A DNA stretch of 64,000 nucleotides from Hyaloscypha bicolor E (taxonomy: Eukaryota; Ascomycota; Leotiomycetes; Helotiales; Hyaloscyphaceae): assembly GCF_002865645.1 (NCBI RefSeq), contig NW_020194619.1, positions 1-64,000 of the forward strand. The letters are read 5' to 3'. Shown in pieces: positions 12,601 to 23,900 of this stretch. Numbering within the stretch: the stretch's first letter is position 1; each line of letters begins with the position of its first letter. Under the pieces are notes generated by a model. That model saw nothing but the letters and a program-made list of their open reading frames with translations. It made no database searches and was not told where the DNA came from. The position numbers were made by a program, and so were the translations under genes.

Positions 12601-15500
12601 AAAAGAATTAGGAATATAAAAGAAGACTAGCTTAGTTTAATAAAGCCTTATTAGAGGTTCTTTTTAAGGAAATACTTGACTTCTTATAACTTATAAGTCA
12701 ATTATTAATAAAGCAGGAAATATTCTAGGCTCTCTAAATCTTTAGAATTATTAATCTAAATCTTATAATTATATAATTAATATAGGAATAAGATATTTAA
12801 TATTTCTTTTAAAAAAGATATTTGCGAAATTCTTGAATTCTTCTAATAAGACTCTTATTAGCTATTATAGCTCCGTCTTTTCTAGCTATTATTTACTCGG
12901 GATAAACTTATTTTTTTACTATAATTCTAGCTCTTTATTAATCTCGAAAAATAATATTATAAAAAAAAGGTTCTTTTTCTTTTATAGGTTTATCTAGAAA
13001 GTAACTAGCAAGATACCTATAATATTAATTATAGGCCTTAGCTAGATCTTATAGCTTTTCTTTAAATAGTATAGTTTTAATATTTCTATTTCTGGCTTAG
13101 AAAAACCTTTATATTTCCTAAAACTACTTATATTTCTCTATAAAATCAAGCTTAATTCTTTTATTATATACGGCTTTCTAAATCCGGCTTAAAATAAAAT
13201 AAAAGAATTTCCTTTTTATAATCTAAGATTTCCAGAACTTATTTATAGCTATAGCTTTATTTCTTCTATCTATATCTTCTTAATACTAGTCGGTTTTTCC
13301 ATATTTTAAATTCTTATATATAATAATTAGAACCTTATTTTAATTCTTTTTTCTATACTAATTATCTGGCTAGATTAATCTTTTATTTTTATAATTAATT
13401 AGAATACTAATATTTATAAATTACTTCTATTTTAATATTATATTATATTTATCTAGTCCTATAACTAGTATAAATACTAGGACTTTCTATTTATTAATTA
13501 AGAATATAAGCTTAATATAGTAAATAATAGATATAGCCTATTTACTATTAAATTCTCTTATATTATAGGATAATATTAATTAAGTAAGTTTAATATCTAG
13601 AAATTATTTAATTATTCCTATAAACTTGAAATTAATAAAAATTTATTTATTTATTCTGGTATTAATAAAAAAAAGAAGTTTTAATATCTAATTTATTATT
13701 ACTAACTATATAAGAAAATATAAATACTTTATTTCCTAGTAACTAGCTCAAATTAACTTCTATTATATTAATATAATATAGCTCTAAAAAGAAGACTTCT
13801 TTTAGGAATTCTCGTTTTCTTATTCTATATTCTTAAATAGCTTATTTATAATAAGTACTACTAGCTTGGCTATTAAGACTTACTTTATATACTTGGTTTT
13901 GGGCTCTAAATAGTTTCTAGATATATAACTAAATCTATTATAATTATAATACTTGAGATCTAAGAATCCGGGCTTTAAGGTAATAGGCTTATCTATTATT
14001 AGGGTCTTAAAAGCGGGCTTTATATAAGAGGCACCTCTTAAGCTTAACTTATTTATATCTTTATTAGCTTTCTTAAATATCTGATCTTTTTTTTTATAAT
14101 AAGCTCGAATTTACTAGTTATTTATAATATAGTATTATATAAACTCTATAATATAAATAGCCGAGTTATTATAATATATAGTTATAGCCTCTTAAAGTTT
14201 TTAAGTAAACTTATTATTTAAGTTATTCTTAAAGTCTTATAAATTAATATTTCTATTTATTATATATCTCAGAAATAGAATATAGAACTCCTAAAAGATC
14301 TGGCCCTTTTTTATAAATAGTTCCTTAAATACTTACTAAGTATTATATTTCTTATTCGGGTTATTATATAATTCCTCTAGATAAGTATATAATTCCCTAA
14401 TAGTCTTATATATATATTAATTATCCTAATTTAGATAGGGAGAGATTAGTAAAAGAATATAGCTATTTATATAGCCAGATATATAAATAATCTTAAGATT
14501 CTTTATCTAATAAATATTAGAATTACTATAGAGCTTATTCTTAATCTAAACTAACTAATTATTAAAAGTAATACTATTCTTAATTATACTTTTAAAGATA
14601 AGAAAGTTAGGGAATTTAATTAAATATTTACTTTTTAAAATAAAAGAACTAGTTATTCTAGTAGGCTATATAATAAGCTTCTTAATAATAGCTTTATTCT
14701 TTTATAGGACTTACTTAGTTTCTCTTAGCTAATTATAATAATTCTTATTATAGGCAAGAATATTATACGTTTTTAGAATTAGCTTAATAATTTCTTTATA
14801 TAAAGCTTCTGGATTTCGAAGTAATTCTTGAAACTTTACCTTTAATAATACAGGTTTCTTTTCTTTTTCTACTTTCTAAAAGAGAATATTTCTCCTACTA
14901 TAAGTATTAATAGGATACTTAGATTTCTTAGGAGACTTAATAAGAGACTCTGGTTTACTTTCTAGTAAAGTACTAGTAATATCTCATATTATAGCTTCTT
15001 CTATTTTATCTAGTTATTCCGGGACTTGCTTTCTTATATTTTCTTTTAGTAGTAAAGTTACTAGCCTATCTATTTACCTAGCCAGTTTAGGGCTTTCTTG
15101 CCTAGTTATTCTAGGGCTTTTATTTATTCTAATATTAGTTAACTAATATAAAAGTAACTATAATATATTATATTTATATTTATTAAAAATCAATTAAGTA
15201 AATATTATTTAAATTCTCTATAGAATTAAGAAATAGATAAGCTTTAAATTATATTACAAGTATAAGATCTAGGGCCTAAAAGATATAATTAGACTATTTC
15301 TATTCTAATAATTCAAAGCTAAAAAGAGAAGAGAATCTTAAAAAGCCTCGGATTTAAATAATTATAAGCTATATACGGGCTTATATACTAGCTTAAGCTC
15401 GGGGTCATATATAATTATTAGGTAACTATAAATACCAGATATCTTACTAGTTCTAATCTAATTCCTACTAGTACTATATATTATAATAATTATAATATTA
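9650..15500 (-). mobile_element. Near-complete Ty3/Gypsy chromovirus, RIP-inactivated
   Basis: Read on the minus strand from about 15.5 kb downward, the domain order is that of a chromovirus. There is an LTR/leader-like segment (15.2-15.5 kb), gag with zinc knuckle near 13930-13950, and RT with a YLDD-type motif decayed to YLNN at 12261-12275. A recognisable thumb region reading FLGFYNFY lies downstream of it. RNase H follows at about 11.5-11.8 kb, integrase with decayed CxxC and core near 10.8-11.0 kb, and a chromodomain near 9.87-10.02 kb. Stops are mostly TAA/TAG where Trp, Gln or Arg would be expected, as RIP produces. No protein can be made from it. Confidence 0.8.
9705..9765. repeat. 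Third copy of the GGCC palindrome
   Basis: Contains AAAGGCCAAGGCCTTTT between matching ATATA arms, close in sequence to the palindromes near 2610 and 6998. It lies at the expected 3' LTR end of the chromovirus copy. Outside the palindrome the similarity to the ~290-bp element is short. Confidence 0.5.
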
Positions 15501-16430
15501 GTTATATCTTTAAAAATAAAAGAATTAGAAAGTTTAATTAAATATTTATTTTCTAAAATAAAAGAACTAGTTATTTTAATAGACTATATAATAAGCTTTT
15601 TAATAATAGCTTTATTCTTTTATAAAACTTATTTAGTTTCTTTTAGCTAATTATAATAATTTTTATTATAGATAAGAATATTATATATTTTTAGAACTAG
15701 CTTAATAATTTCTTTATATAAAGCTTTAGGATTCCGGAATAATTCTTGAAACTCTGCCTTTAATAAAGCAAGTTTTTCTTCTTTTTCTACTTTTTAAAAA
15801 AGAGTATTTCTTTTATTATAAGTATTAACGGAATACTCGAATTCTTTAGAAAACTTAATAAAAGGCTCTAGTTTATTTTCTAGTAATATACTAGTAGTAT
15901 TTTATACTATAGCTTCTTCTAACTTGCCTAGTTATTCCAGAACTTGCTTTTTTTATATTTTTTTTAGTAATAAAATTACTGGCCTCTTTATTTATCTAGT
16001 TAGTCCAGGGCTTTCTTTTATTCTAATATTAGTTAACTAGTATAGAAGTAGCTATAGTATATTATATTTATACTTATTAAAAACTAATTAAATAGATATT
16101 ATTTAAATCTTTTATAGAATTGAGAAGTAGATAAGCTTTAAATTATATTATAAGTATAAGATCTAGGGCCTAAAAAGCAGAGTTAAACTATTTCTATTCC
16201 AATAATTTAAAGCTAAAGAGAGAAGAGGATCTTAAAAGAGACTTAAAAGAGATATACTTCTCGAATCTAAATAATTATAAGCTATATATAGGCCTATATA
16301 CTAGCTTAAGCTCGAGGTTATATATAATTATTAGATAATTATAAATACTATATTTAGATACCAGATATCTTTCTAGTTCTAGTTTAATTCCTATTAGTAT
16401 TATATATTATAATAACTATAATAATTCTAG
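15500..16430 (-). repeat. Tandem duplicate of the chromovirus leader segment
   Basis: This ~920-bp stretch repeats 14590-15490 in the same orientation. The same segment recurs at about 18115-19030. It holds the LTR/leader end and start of gag but no RT. It could come from recombination between LTR ends of neighbouring copies or from a tandem duplication. Confidence 0.65.
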
Positions 16431-17105
16431 CTTTTTATTAATTTTAAAAAATAATATTATAAAGAAAAGATTTTTCTTTTTCTATAGATTTATTTAAAAA
16501 ATAACTAATAAGATTTCTATAATATTAACTATAAGCCTTAACTAGCTTTTAAAGCTTTTCTTTAAATAATATAGCTTTAATATTTCTGTTTTTAGCTTAA
16601 AAGAAATCTTTATATTTTCTAAAACTATTTATATTTCTTTATAAAATTAAGCTTAATTCTTTTACTATATATAACTTCTTAAGCTAGGCTTATAAAAAGA
16701 ATTAGAAGATTTTCTTTTTATAATCTAAAGTCTTTAGAACTTATTTATAGCTATAGCTTTATTTCTTTTATTTATATTTTTTTAATACTAATTATTTTTT
16801 TCAGATTTCAAATTCTTATAAATAATAATTAGAATTATATTTTAATTCTTTTTACTAGGCTAATTATTTGGCCAAATTAATCTTTTATTCTTTTAATTAA
16901 TTAGAATATTAGTATTTATAAACTATTATTATTTTAAAATTATATTATATTTATCTAATTTTATAATTAATATAAATATTAAAACTTTCTATTTATTAAT
17001 TAAAAATATAAGCTTAATATAATAAATAATAAATATAGCTTATTTATTATTAAACTCTTTTATATTATAAAATAATATTAATTAAATAGGCTTAATATTT
17101 AAAAT

Positions 17106-17188
<83 letters not shown>

Positions 17189-19030
17189 TTTTAATATTAA
17201 TAAAAAAGTCTTTATATCTAATCTATTATTACTAATTATATAAGAAAATATAAATATATTACTTTTAAGTAGCTAGCTTAAATTAATTTTTATTATATTA
17301 ATATAATATACCTCTAAAAAAACTTCTTTTAGAAATTATTATTTTTTTATTTTATATCTTTAAATAGCTTACTTATAATAAATACTATTAGCTTAATTAC
17401 TAAAATTTGCTTTATATACTTTATTTTAGGCTCTAAATAATTCCTAAATATATAACCAAATTTATTATAGTTATAGTATTTAAAATTAAAGAATTCGGGC
17501 TTTAGAATAATAGACTTATTTATTACTAGAGTTTTAAAAGCAGGCTTTATATAAAAGGCATTTCCTAAACTTAATTTATTTATATTTTTATTAGCTTTTT
17601 TAAATATTTAATTTTCTTTTTATAGTAAGCTTAGATTTACTAATTATTTATAATATAATATTATTTAAATTCTATAATATAAATAGCTGGATTATTATAA
17701 TATATAGCTATAGCCTTTAAAGCTTTTAAATAAACTTATTATTTAAATTATTTTTAAAGTCTTATAAATTAATATTTCTATTTATTATATATTTCAAAAA
17801 TAAAATATAAAACTTTTAAAAGATTTAGTTCTTTTTTATAAATAGTTTCTTAAATACTTGCCAAATATTATATTTCTTATTTGAATTATTATATAGTTTC
17901 TTTAAATAAATATATAGTTCTTTAATAATCTTATATATATATATTAATTATTTTAGTTTAAATAAAAAGAAATTAGTATAAAAATATAGCTATTTATATA
18001 GCCAAATATATAAATAATTTTAAAATTCTTTATTTAATAAATATTAGAGTTATTATAAAGCTTAATTTTAATTTAAACTAATTAATTATTAAAAATATTA
18101 TTATTTTTAATTATATTTTTAAAAATAAAAGAATTAAAAAATTTAATTAAATATTTATTTTCTAAAATAAGAAAACTAGTTATTTTACTAAATTATATAA
18201 TAAGTTTCTTAATAATAGCTTTATTCTTTTATAGTATTTACTTAATTTCTTTTAGCTAATTATAATAATTCTTACTATAAATAAAAATATTATATATTTT
18301 TAGAATTAGCTTAATAATTTCTTTATATAAAGCCTTTAAATTTCGAAATAACTCTTGAAATTTTGCTTTTAATGAAATATTTCTCTTTTTTTTCTTTATT
18401 TTCTAAAAAAAAAGTATTTTTTTTATTATAAATATTAATAAAATACTTGAATTTTTAAAAGACTTAATAAAAGGCTCTAGTCTATTTTCTAATAATATAT
18501 TAGTAATATCTTATATTATAGCTTCTTTTAATTTACTTAATTATTTTAGAACTTCCTTTTTTATATTTTCTTTAAAAAAAAGCTTTAAATTAGTCTATTT
18601 ACTTATTTAACTAATTTAAAGCTTTTTTGCCTAGCTATTCTAGAGCTTTTTTTATTCTAATATTAGTTAATTAATATAAAAATAGCTATAGTATATTATA
18701 TTTATATTTATTAAAAACTAATTAGATAAATCTTATTTAAATTCTCTATAAAATTAAGAAATAAATAAGCTTTAAATTATATTATAAATATAAAATCTAG
18801 GGCCTAGAAAGCAAAATTAGACTATCTCTATTTTAATAATTTAAAGCTAAAAAAAAAGAAGAGAATTTTAAAAAAGTCTTAGATCTAAATAATTACAAGC
18901 TATATATAGGCTTATATACTAGCTTAAGCTTATAATATATAATCTCGATTTATGTTTTCCGATTTTAGCTTTATATATCTAGCTAGTTCTAGTCTAATTT
19001 CTACTAGTATTATATATTATAATAATTATA
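16427..19030 (-). mobile_element. Ty3/Gypsy chromovirus relic, 5' half only
   Basis: Collinear with 12920-15490: end of protease/RT side, decayed zinc knuckle near 17460-17485, gag start and leader to about 19030. It lacks the RT catalytic region, RNase H and integrase. It is more AT-rich than the 9.65-15.5 kb copy, so it looks more heavily mutated. It is interrupted by an ATTT microsatellite. Confidence 0.7.
17104..17190 (+). repeat. (ATTT)n microsatellite
   Basis: About 22 perfect tetranucleotide units within the gag-side relic. The other copies have a short ATTTATTTATT seed at the same place, so the array probably expanded after RIP. Confidence 0.95.
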
Positions 19031-19442
19031 ATAATTAAAATTAAAAATATATATAACGTTAATAAAAAGAGGTTCTTAATAAAATATAAGTAATTTTTAA
19101 AAGAATTATAACTAAAGCTATTCTAAAGTTAGATTAAATTACTAAATTAAAGTAAGATAAAAATTGCGAGTTTATTAATATTTTAGCTTATATATTTATA
19201 ATTAGAAAATAAATATTATTATTTTTAATATATAAAAGCAAATTAGAAACTCTTATAAGTATATAAATTAATAAAGTTATAATTAATTTAAAGGCTTATT
19301 TTTGAATTATATATAATAATTTAGTATATTATTTAAATATATTTTAAAGCCAAAATATCTTATTATTATTAATAGATATTTAAATTATATTAATATAGTA
19401 TAATTTTATTAATTTTATTTTTATATATAACTTATTAGTTTT
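19031..19442. other. AT-rich non-coding stretch
   Basis: Extremely AT-rich, no open frame, and no clear match to the chromovirus copies. Probably another degraded element, which hosts the solo LTR inserted at 19448. Confidence 0.5.
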
Positions 19443-19447
19443 AATTT

Positions 19448-19649
19448 TGTAACGGGTTAAACCCGTAGTTTGAACTCGGTCATGTGACTCAGTTATGTGA
19501 CCTTTATTACTATGGCTATAGGGGCATATAGTACATGGCCCGTATATATTTAGCTTGTAAGAAAGTGAGACTTTCTTTTTCTCTCCTTAGTTATTTCTTT
19601 ATATATCAAAACTACTAGTTTTCTTTATATAAAGGCCTGGTCTGTAACA
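19448..19649 (+). mobile_element. Intact solo LTR with target-site duplication
   Basis: A 202-bp element starting TGTAACGGG and ending TGTAACA, so it has TG...CA ends. It is flanked by a perfect 5-bp duplication AATTT at 19443-19447 and 19650-19654. Its composition is normal, unlike its AT-rich surroundings, so it was inserted after the last RIP or is too short or single-copy to be recognised. It holds a palindrome ACGGGTTAAACCCGT just inside the left end, a Gcn4/AP-1 site TGACTCA at 19485-19491 and a TATATAAA near 19626. Orientation cannot be fixed without the parent element. Confidence 0.85.
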
Positions 19650-19859
19650 AATTTCTTAATATTAAACTCTTTTAATTATTATTAACTATATACTTTTAGG
19701 AACTTAATATAATAATAAATAAATTAAGCAAATATATTATAATAAGTAAAAGCTTCTTTTAGCCAAAGTTTAAAAGATCTTAAAACAAGGCATTTATTAA
19801 AAAAAAATCTAATTAGTATTTCGCAAATTAGAAATATAGCCAATTAATAAAAGTTTTAT

Positions 19860-20560
19860 TATTAAGACTATTACCCGCTCTATACTTGTATTACCTAAAA
19901 AGACAAGTAAATTACATTCTCTGAGATCTGCAAAATTAATTTATTAATTTTATTAAGTATATAATAAAGAATCTATAATTAAGAAAATTAAGACAATTTT
20001 CTTAACTATACTTTATCTTGCTGTAAGAGTCTTTATTCTGGAGTACGAAAATCGAGGTTTATATAACGTAATTAAGCTTTAAAAGAAGAAGGATTACCAG
20101 GGCATTCGTTTGAATCTTGCTAGCGAGGCAAATAAGGATCTAATTAATTACTACTCTTCTGGGAAGGTTATTAAGGCTAGGGAGTACCAAGAAGAGAAGG
20201 AGAGGATAAGAATCGCAGAGGAGGAAGCTAAATTGGAAAGAAAGATCCAAGGGCTGCAAACGCCCTTAGAAATAAACAGGAGAAGGCAAAAAAGGCGGCA
20301 GATAGGGAGGCTAAGGCTGTCCAGAAGCAATTAGCGGAGGACCTGGAGCTAGCTAACAAGCCCGTCAAGAGAGCACCAAAGAAGCAGCCAGTTTCTACTG
20401 CTCCAAAGGCAAAAAAAAGCTGCTCCAGTAGTGTTAACTAAGCGGAAAGTACCTAGTAAGGCTAGACGCCTTGCAAAGGTAGTGGTATAGCAGGGGGTAA
20501 TTGCCCAAATTAGTGAGGTAGTCACATTGGGGGGTAGTACAGGCGAAATCAAGTACGCGT
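19860..20560 (+). pseudogene. Pogo/Fot-type DDE transposase C-terminal relic
   Basis: The plus strand reads as the tail of a fungal pogo-family transposase. A stretch reading LVLPKKTSKLHSLRSAK is followed by a lysine/arginine-rich segment around 20074-20110, then the long charged coiled-coil tail (EKERIRIAEEEAKLERK, then about one frameshift later KQEKAKKAADREAKAVQKQ). Stops and the frameshift near 20245 break it, and the DDE catalytic domain is absent. The left part is AT-rich and the right part is of normal composition, so the relic marks the edge of the RIP block. The family call rests on the tail pattern only. Confidence 0.6.
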
Positions 20561-20977
20561 ATAATTACGCTACCATAACGCTTTAGATAAAAAAAACTGA
20601 ATTATACAAGCTCAAGACCATAATTGATTCTACCTTATAATTTTATATTATTCTATTTGGATAAGTGGTTATGGAGTAATTAATTATTAAAGTTCCGGGC
20701 GAAATGCGAATTCGCATGTTTTTGATGCGGGACGTGTTTTGGTGCGGGGTATCGGTTAAGCGAGTTCGCGATACTTATGGGCGGCACGAGTAACTCCAAG
20801 CGCTTCAATTGCTCCAATGGAACCCCGGGGATGACTACGGGCTGATTCGGGGCGGTTTCCTGGCGGTCTTCCAGCCTCGTGTCTCTCAACTCATGAACTC
20901 CGCCCCGAGTCCATCCAGAGCCCAATGCTGTGGCAACATCATGCAACCTTACACTTGCACCTGCAATCCAGACTGTC

Positions 20978-23900
20978 ATGGTTAGTCCTCTGCGCCTGTC
21001 CCATGAGACACAAAGTGACTAACGATTCACTGTTCTCCAGTTCCGGAAACTCGTACGCCTGGGGAAAAAACGGGGCGATGAAGCTCATGAGCCGCGATTT
21101 CACCAGAGCGCACCAGAATCCAGCAAGCCCAACTTCGGCTCGTCGGACACATCCCTCGAGGAGCATATTGAATCCATATCATTACGAACAAATACCTCTG
21201 CTGCCGAGAGCCAGCACCCTCATGAAAACAGCCAGCCGGAAACAGGCCCATTGGGTTTAAATGTCGTCTATACTCCAGAAAATGGACACAAGGCAGATAT
21301 CGTTTTCCTACATGGCCTTGGAGGGACTAGTCGCATGACATGGTCGAAGGATAAAGATCCGGACCTCTTCTGGCCGCTTACTTTTCTGCCCCTCGAACCA
21401 GATATCTGCCTGGCCAGGATTCTGACTTTTGGATACAATGCTTCCGTCCACAGAGCAGGTAATGTCGGCACCTCGATACTGGACTTTGCCAAAGGTCTGC
21501 TCTTTGACCTCAAGTACGCGAAGGATGAGCAAAAGGAGGACCTGAACATGGGAAGCGTGCCTCTGATATTTGTTGTCCACAGTATGGGAGGACTTATCGT
21601 GAAGGAAGCATACATGCAAGGTCAGAACGATCCTGAATATGAATCCATCATCAAAGCCATTTCTGCAATCGCCTTTCTTGCCACACCACATCGCGGTACG
21701 GAGTTGGCCAATATTTTGAACCGTATCTTGCAATCTGCCATGGTCACAAATTCAAAGCAATATATATCAGACCTCGCGAAGAACTCGTTTACGTTACAAA
21801 AGCTCAACGAGCAGTTTCGTCATATTGCACCCAAGCTGGATATTGTTTCCTTATATGAAACTCGACCAACGTCGATTGGACTGAAGAATGCCCGAGTTAT
21901 GATACTTGAAAAAGACTCCTCTGTGCTTGGGTACCCTGGGGAGACCTCAAAGGCATTAGACGCTGATCACCACGGCGTTTGCAAGTACGACAGTCCTCGA
22001 GACCCAAATTATATCACTATCAGAAATGTCTTGAAGTCAATCATAAGCAAGATCATTTCAAGTACAGCGAACAAGCGGCCTCCAACAACGCGAAGAGAAT
22101 CACACGATTTGAAATCCTTGTTGGCTATCACGGAACTGCCGGGCGTGGACTATAGCTTCTTTCGAGATCAATGGGTTCACGGGACCAGTGATTGGATCCT
22201 CCAAGATAAAAAATATCTCGATTGGGTACATGATCCGGGCCCGTCACCACGCCTGCTGTGGATAAACGGTGGGCCGGCATCAGGGAAGTCTGTGATATCC
22301 TCTTTCATTATTAATGACCTTGTGGAACAGGGGGCCTCTGTGCAATACTTCTTCGTCAGATTTGGCTATCAAAAGAAACGGTGTCTAAGCTTGGTGCTGC
22401 GCTCAATCGCCTACCAGATCGCACAAACCTGGCCGGATTTCTCACACAAAATTACTGAGCTTAAAGGTGAAGGCTTCGAGTTCGAAACAGCCGACCAGAG
22501 GACCATTTGGGAACGCATCTTCAAGCTAATACTTTTCAATATGGAAGAACAGCGGGAGCCACTGTATTGGATCATTGATGGTCTTGACGAAGCAGATGAT
22601 CCCCGGGCAGTTATTAGATTTCTTTCCAGCATCTCCTCGCCCTCGATACCGATTCGAATCTTGCTTGTGGGGCGAAATTCCTCGGACATGGAGGCTGCTT
22701 TCCAGAAAGTCCCGAAGTCACTGAATCTACGTTCTATTAGCATTGAAGGCCACTTGGAAGACATGCGCTGTTATATTCGTCAGGAACTCAGCATGTCTGG
22801 TAGTGCTGAATTCAAGGAGAGCATTGTAGAGCGATTGGTGGAAGGAGCACAAAACAACTTCCTTGTGAGAAGTTTATCTTTCCGGTTAACTTATCAAGCA
22901 ATACTGACTGTTTAGTGGGTGCGACTTGTTGTTGATAAAGTGAACACGTGTCACACCCGCCCTGACGTTGAGCGCGCTCTCGAAGAATTACCAGCTGGCA
23001 TGGAAGCACTTTATGATCGGATGGCACGATCACTCGCTCAGAGTCTATCAGTAACAGATAGAGCGTTTGCATCAACCATTCTACAATGTGTCACCTGTTC
23101 ATTACGGGTGCTGACTGTTACCGAACTGTCACAGGCATTAGATCAGAACACGACTGAAATGCTGGAATCGCTAGACTTTCAGCGGTCCGTTATAGATCTA
23201 TGCCGGGGCTTCGTCGTTATTGACAATGGTGGTAATGTTGACATGGTCCATCAAACAGCTCGGGAATACTTGCTCAGCAGCGACGACCACCCTTTCCACC
23301 TTGATCCCTATGCCGCTCACCATCAAATGTTCTTGAGTTGTATGCGGTGTCTCATGGCTCCCGGTCTTCGAGCAAAGCTTGGCCGGAGTCAAAAGCCCGA
23401 ATTTCTCGAATATGCTGCGACTTTGTGGTCCTCGCATCTCATATCGACGCCAATCGATTGTGAGCAGGTATTCCAAGTGATGAAGAAGTTCTTCACTGGC
23501 CATTGGGTTTTAACCTGGATTTATGCACTTGCAACCAGTAACCAGCTGCGTGTTCTTGTCCAAGCATCGAAAAATCTTTCAAAGTACACTGCCAAACGAA
23601 AAGTATATGATTCTGCACGCAATGAACGCCGAATCGTGGAGCAAGAACTTCTGGAAAGCTGGGCTGTGGATCTTCTAAAGATCGTCGGCAAGTTTGGAAC
23701 AAATCTGCGTCGAAATCCCGAGTCGATCTACAAAATTGTACCTCCTTTCTGCCCACAAAATTCTTCAATCTACCAGCTATTCGGCAAGGTGGAGGCCAAG
23801 AGCTTGGTGGTGTCAGGACTATCAACAGACAGCTGGGACGATTCACTTGCACGTATGTCCCTCGGGTATGGCACCCGTTCATCATCCATCATGGCAGTCG

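Noticed and set aside
17104..17190. CRISPR-like or satellite array
   Set aside because: It is a plain ATTT microsatellite with no spacers. No CRISPR array is present in the window.
1..19440. Centromere or telomere
   Set aside because: No telomeric TTAGGG-type repeats were seen. The AT-richness is explained by RIP-mutated retrotransposons; a centromere cannot be excluded but nothing specific supports it.
22913..22918. In-frame stop splitting the NLR into two open frames
   Set aside because: A 51-bp GT-AG intron (22865-22915) removes it and joins ...NNFL to WVRLVVDKV in the correct frame, as expected for this family.
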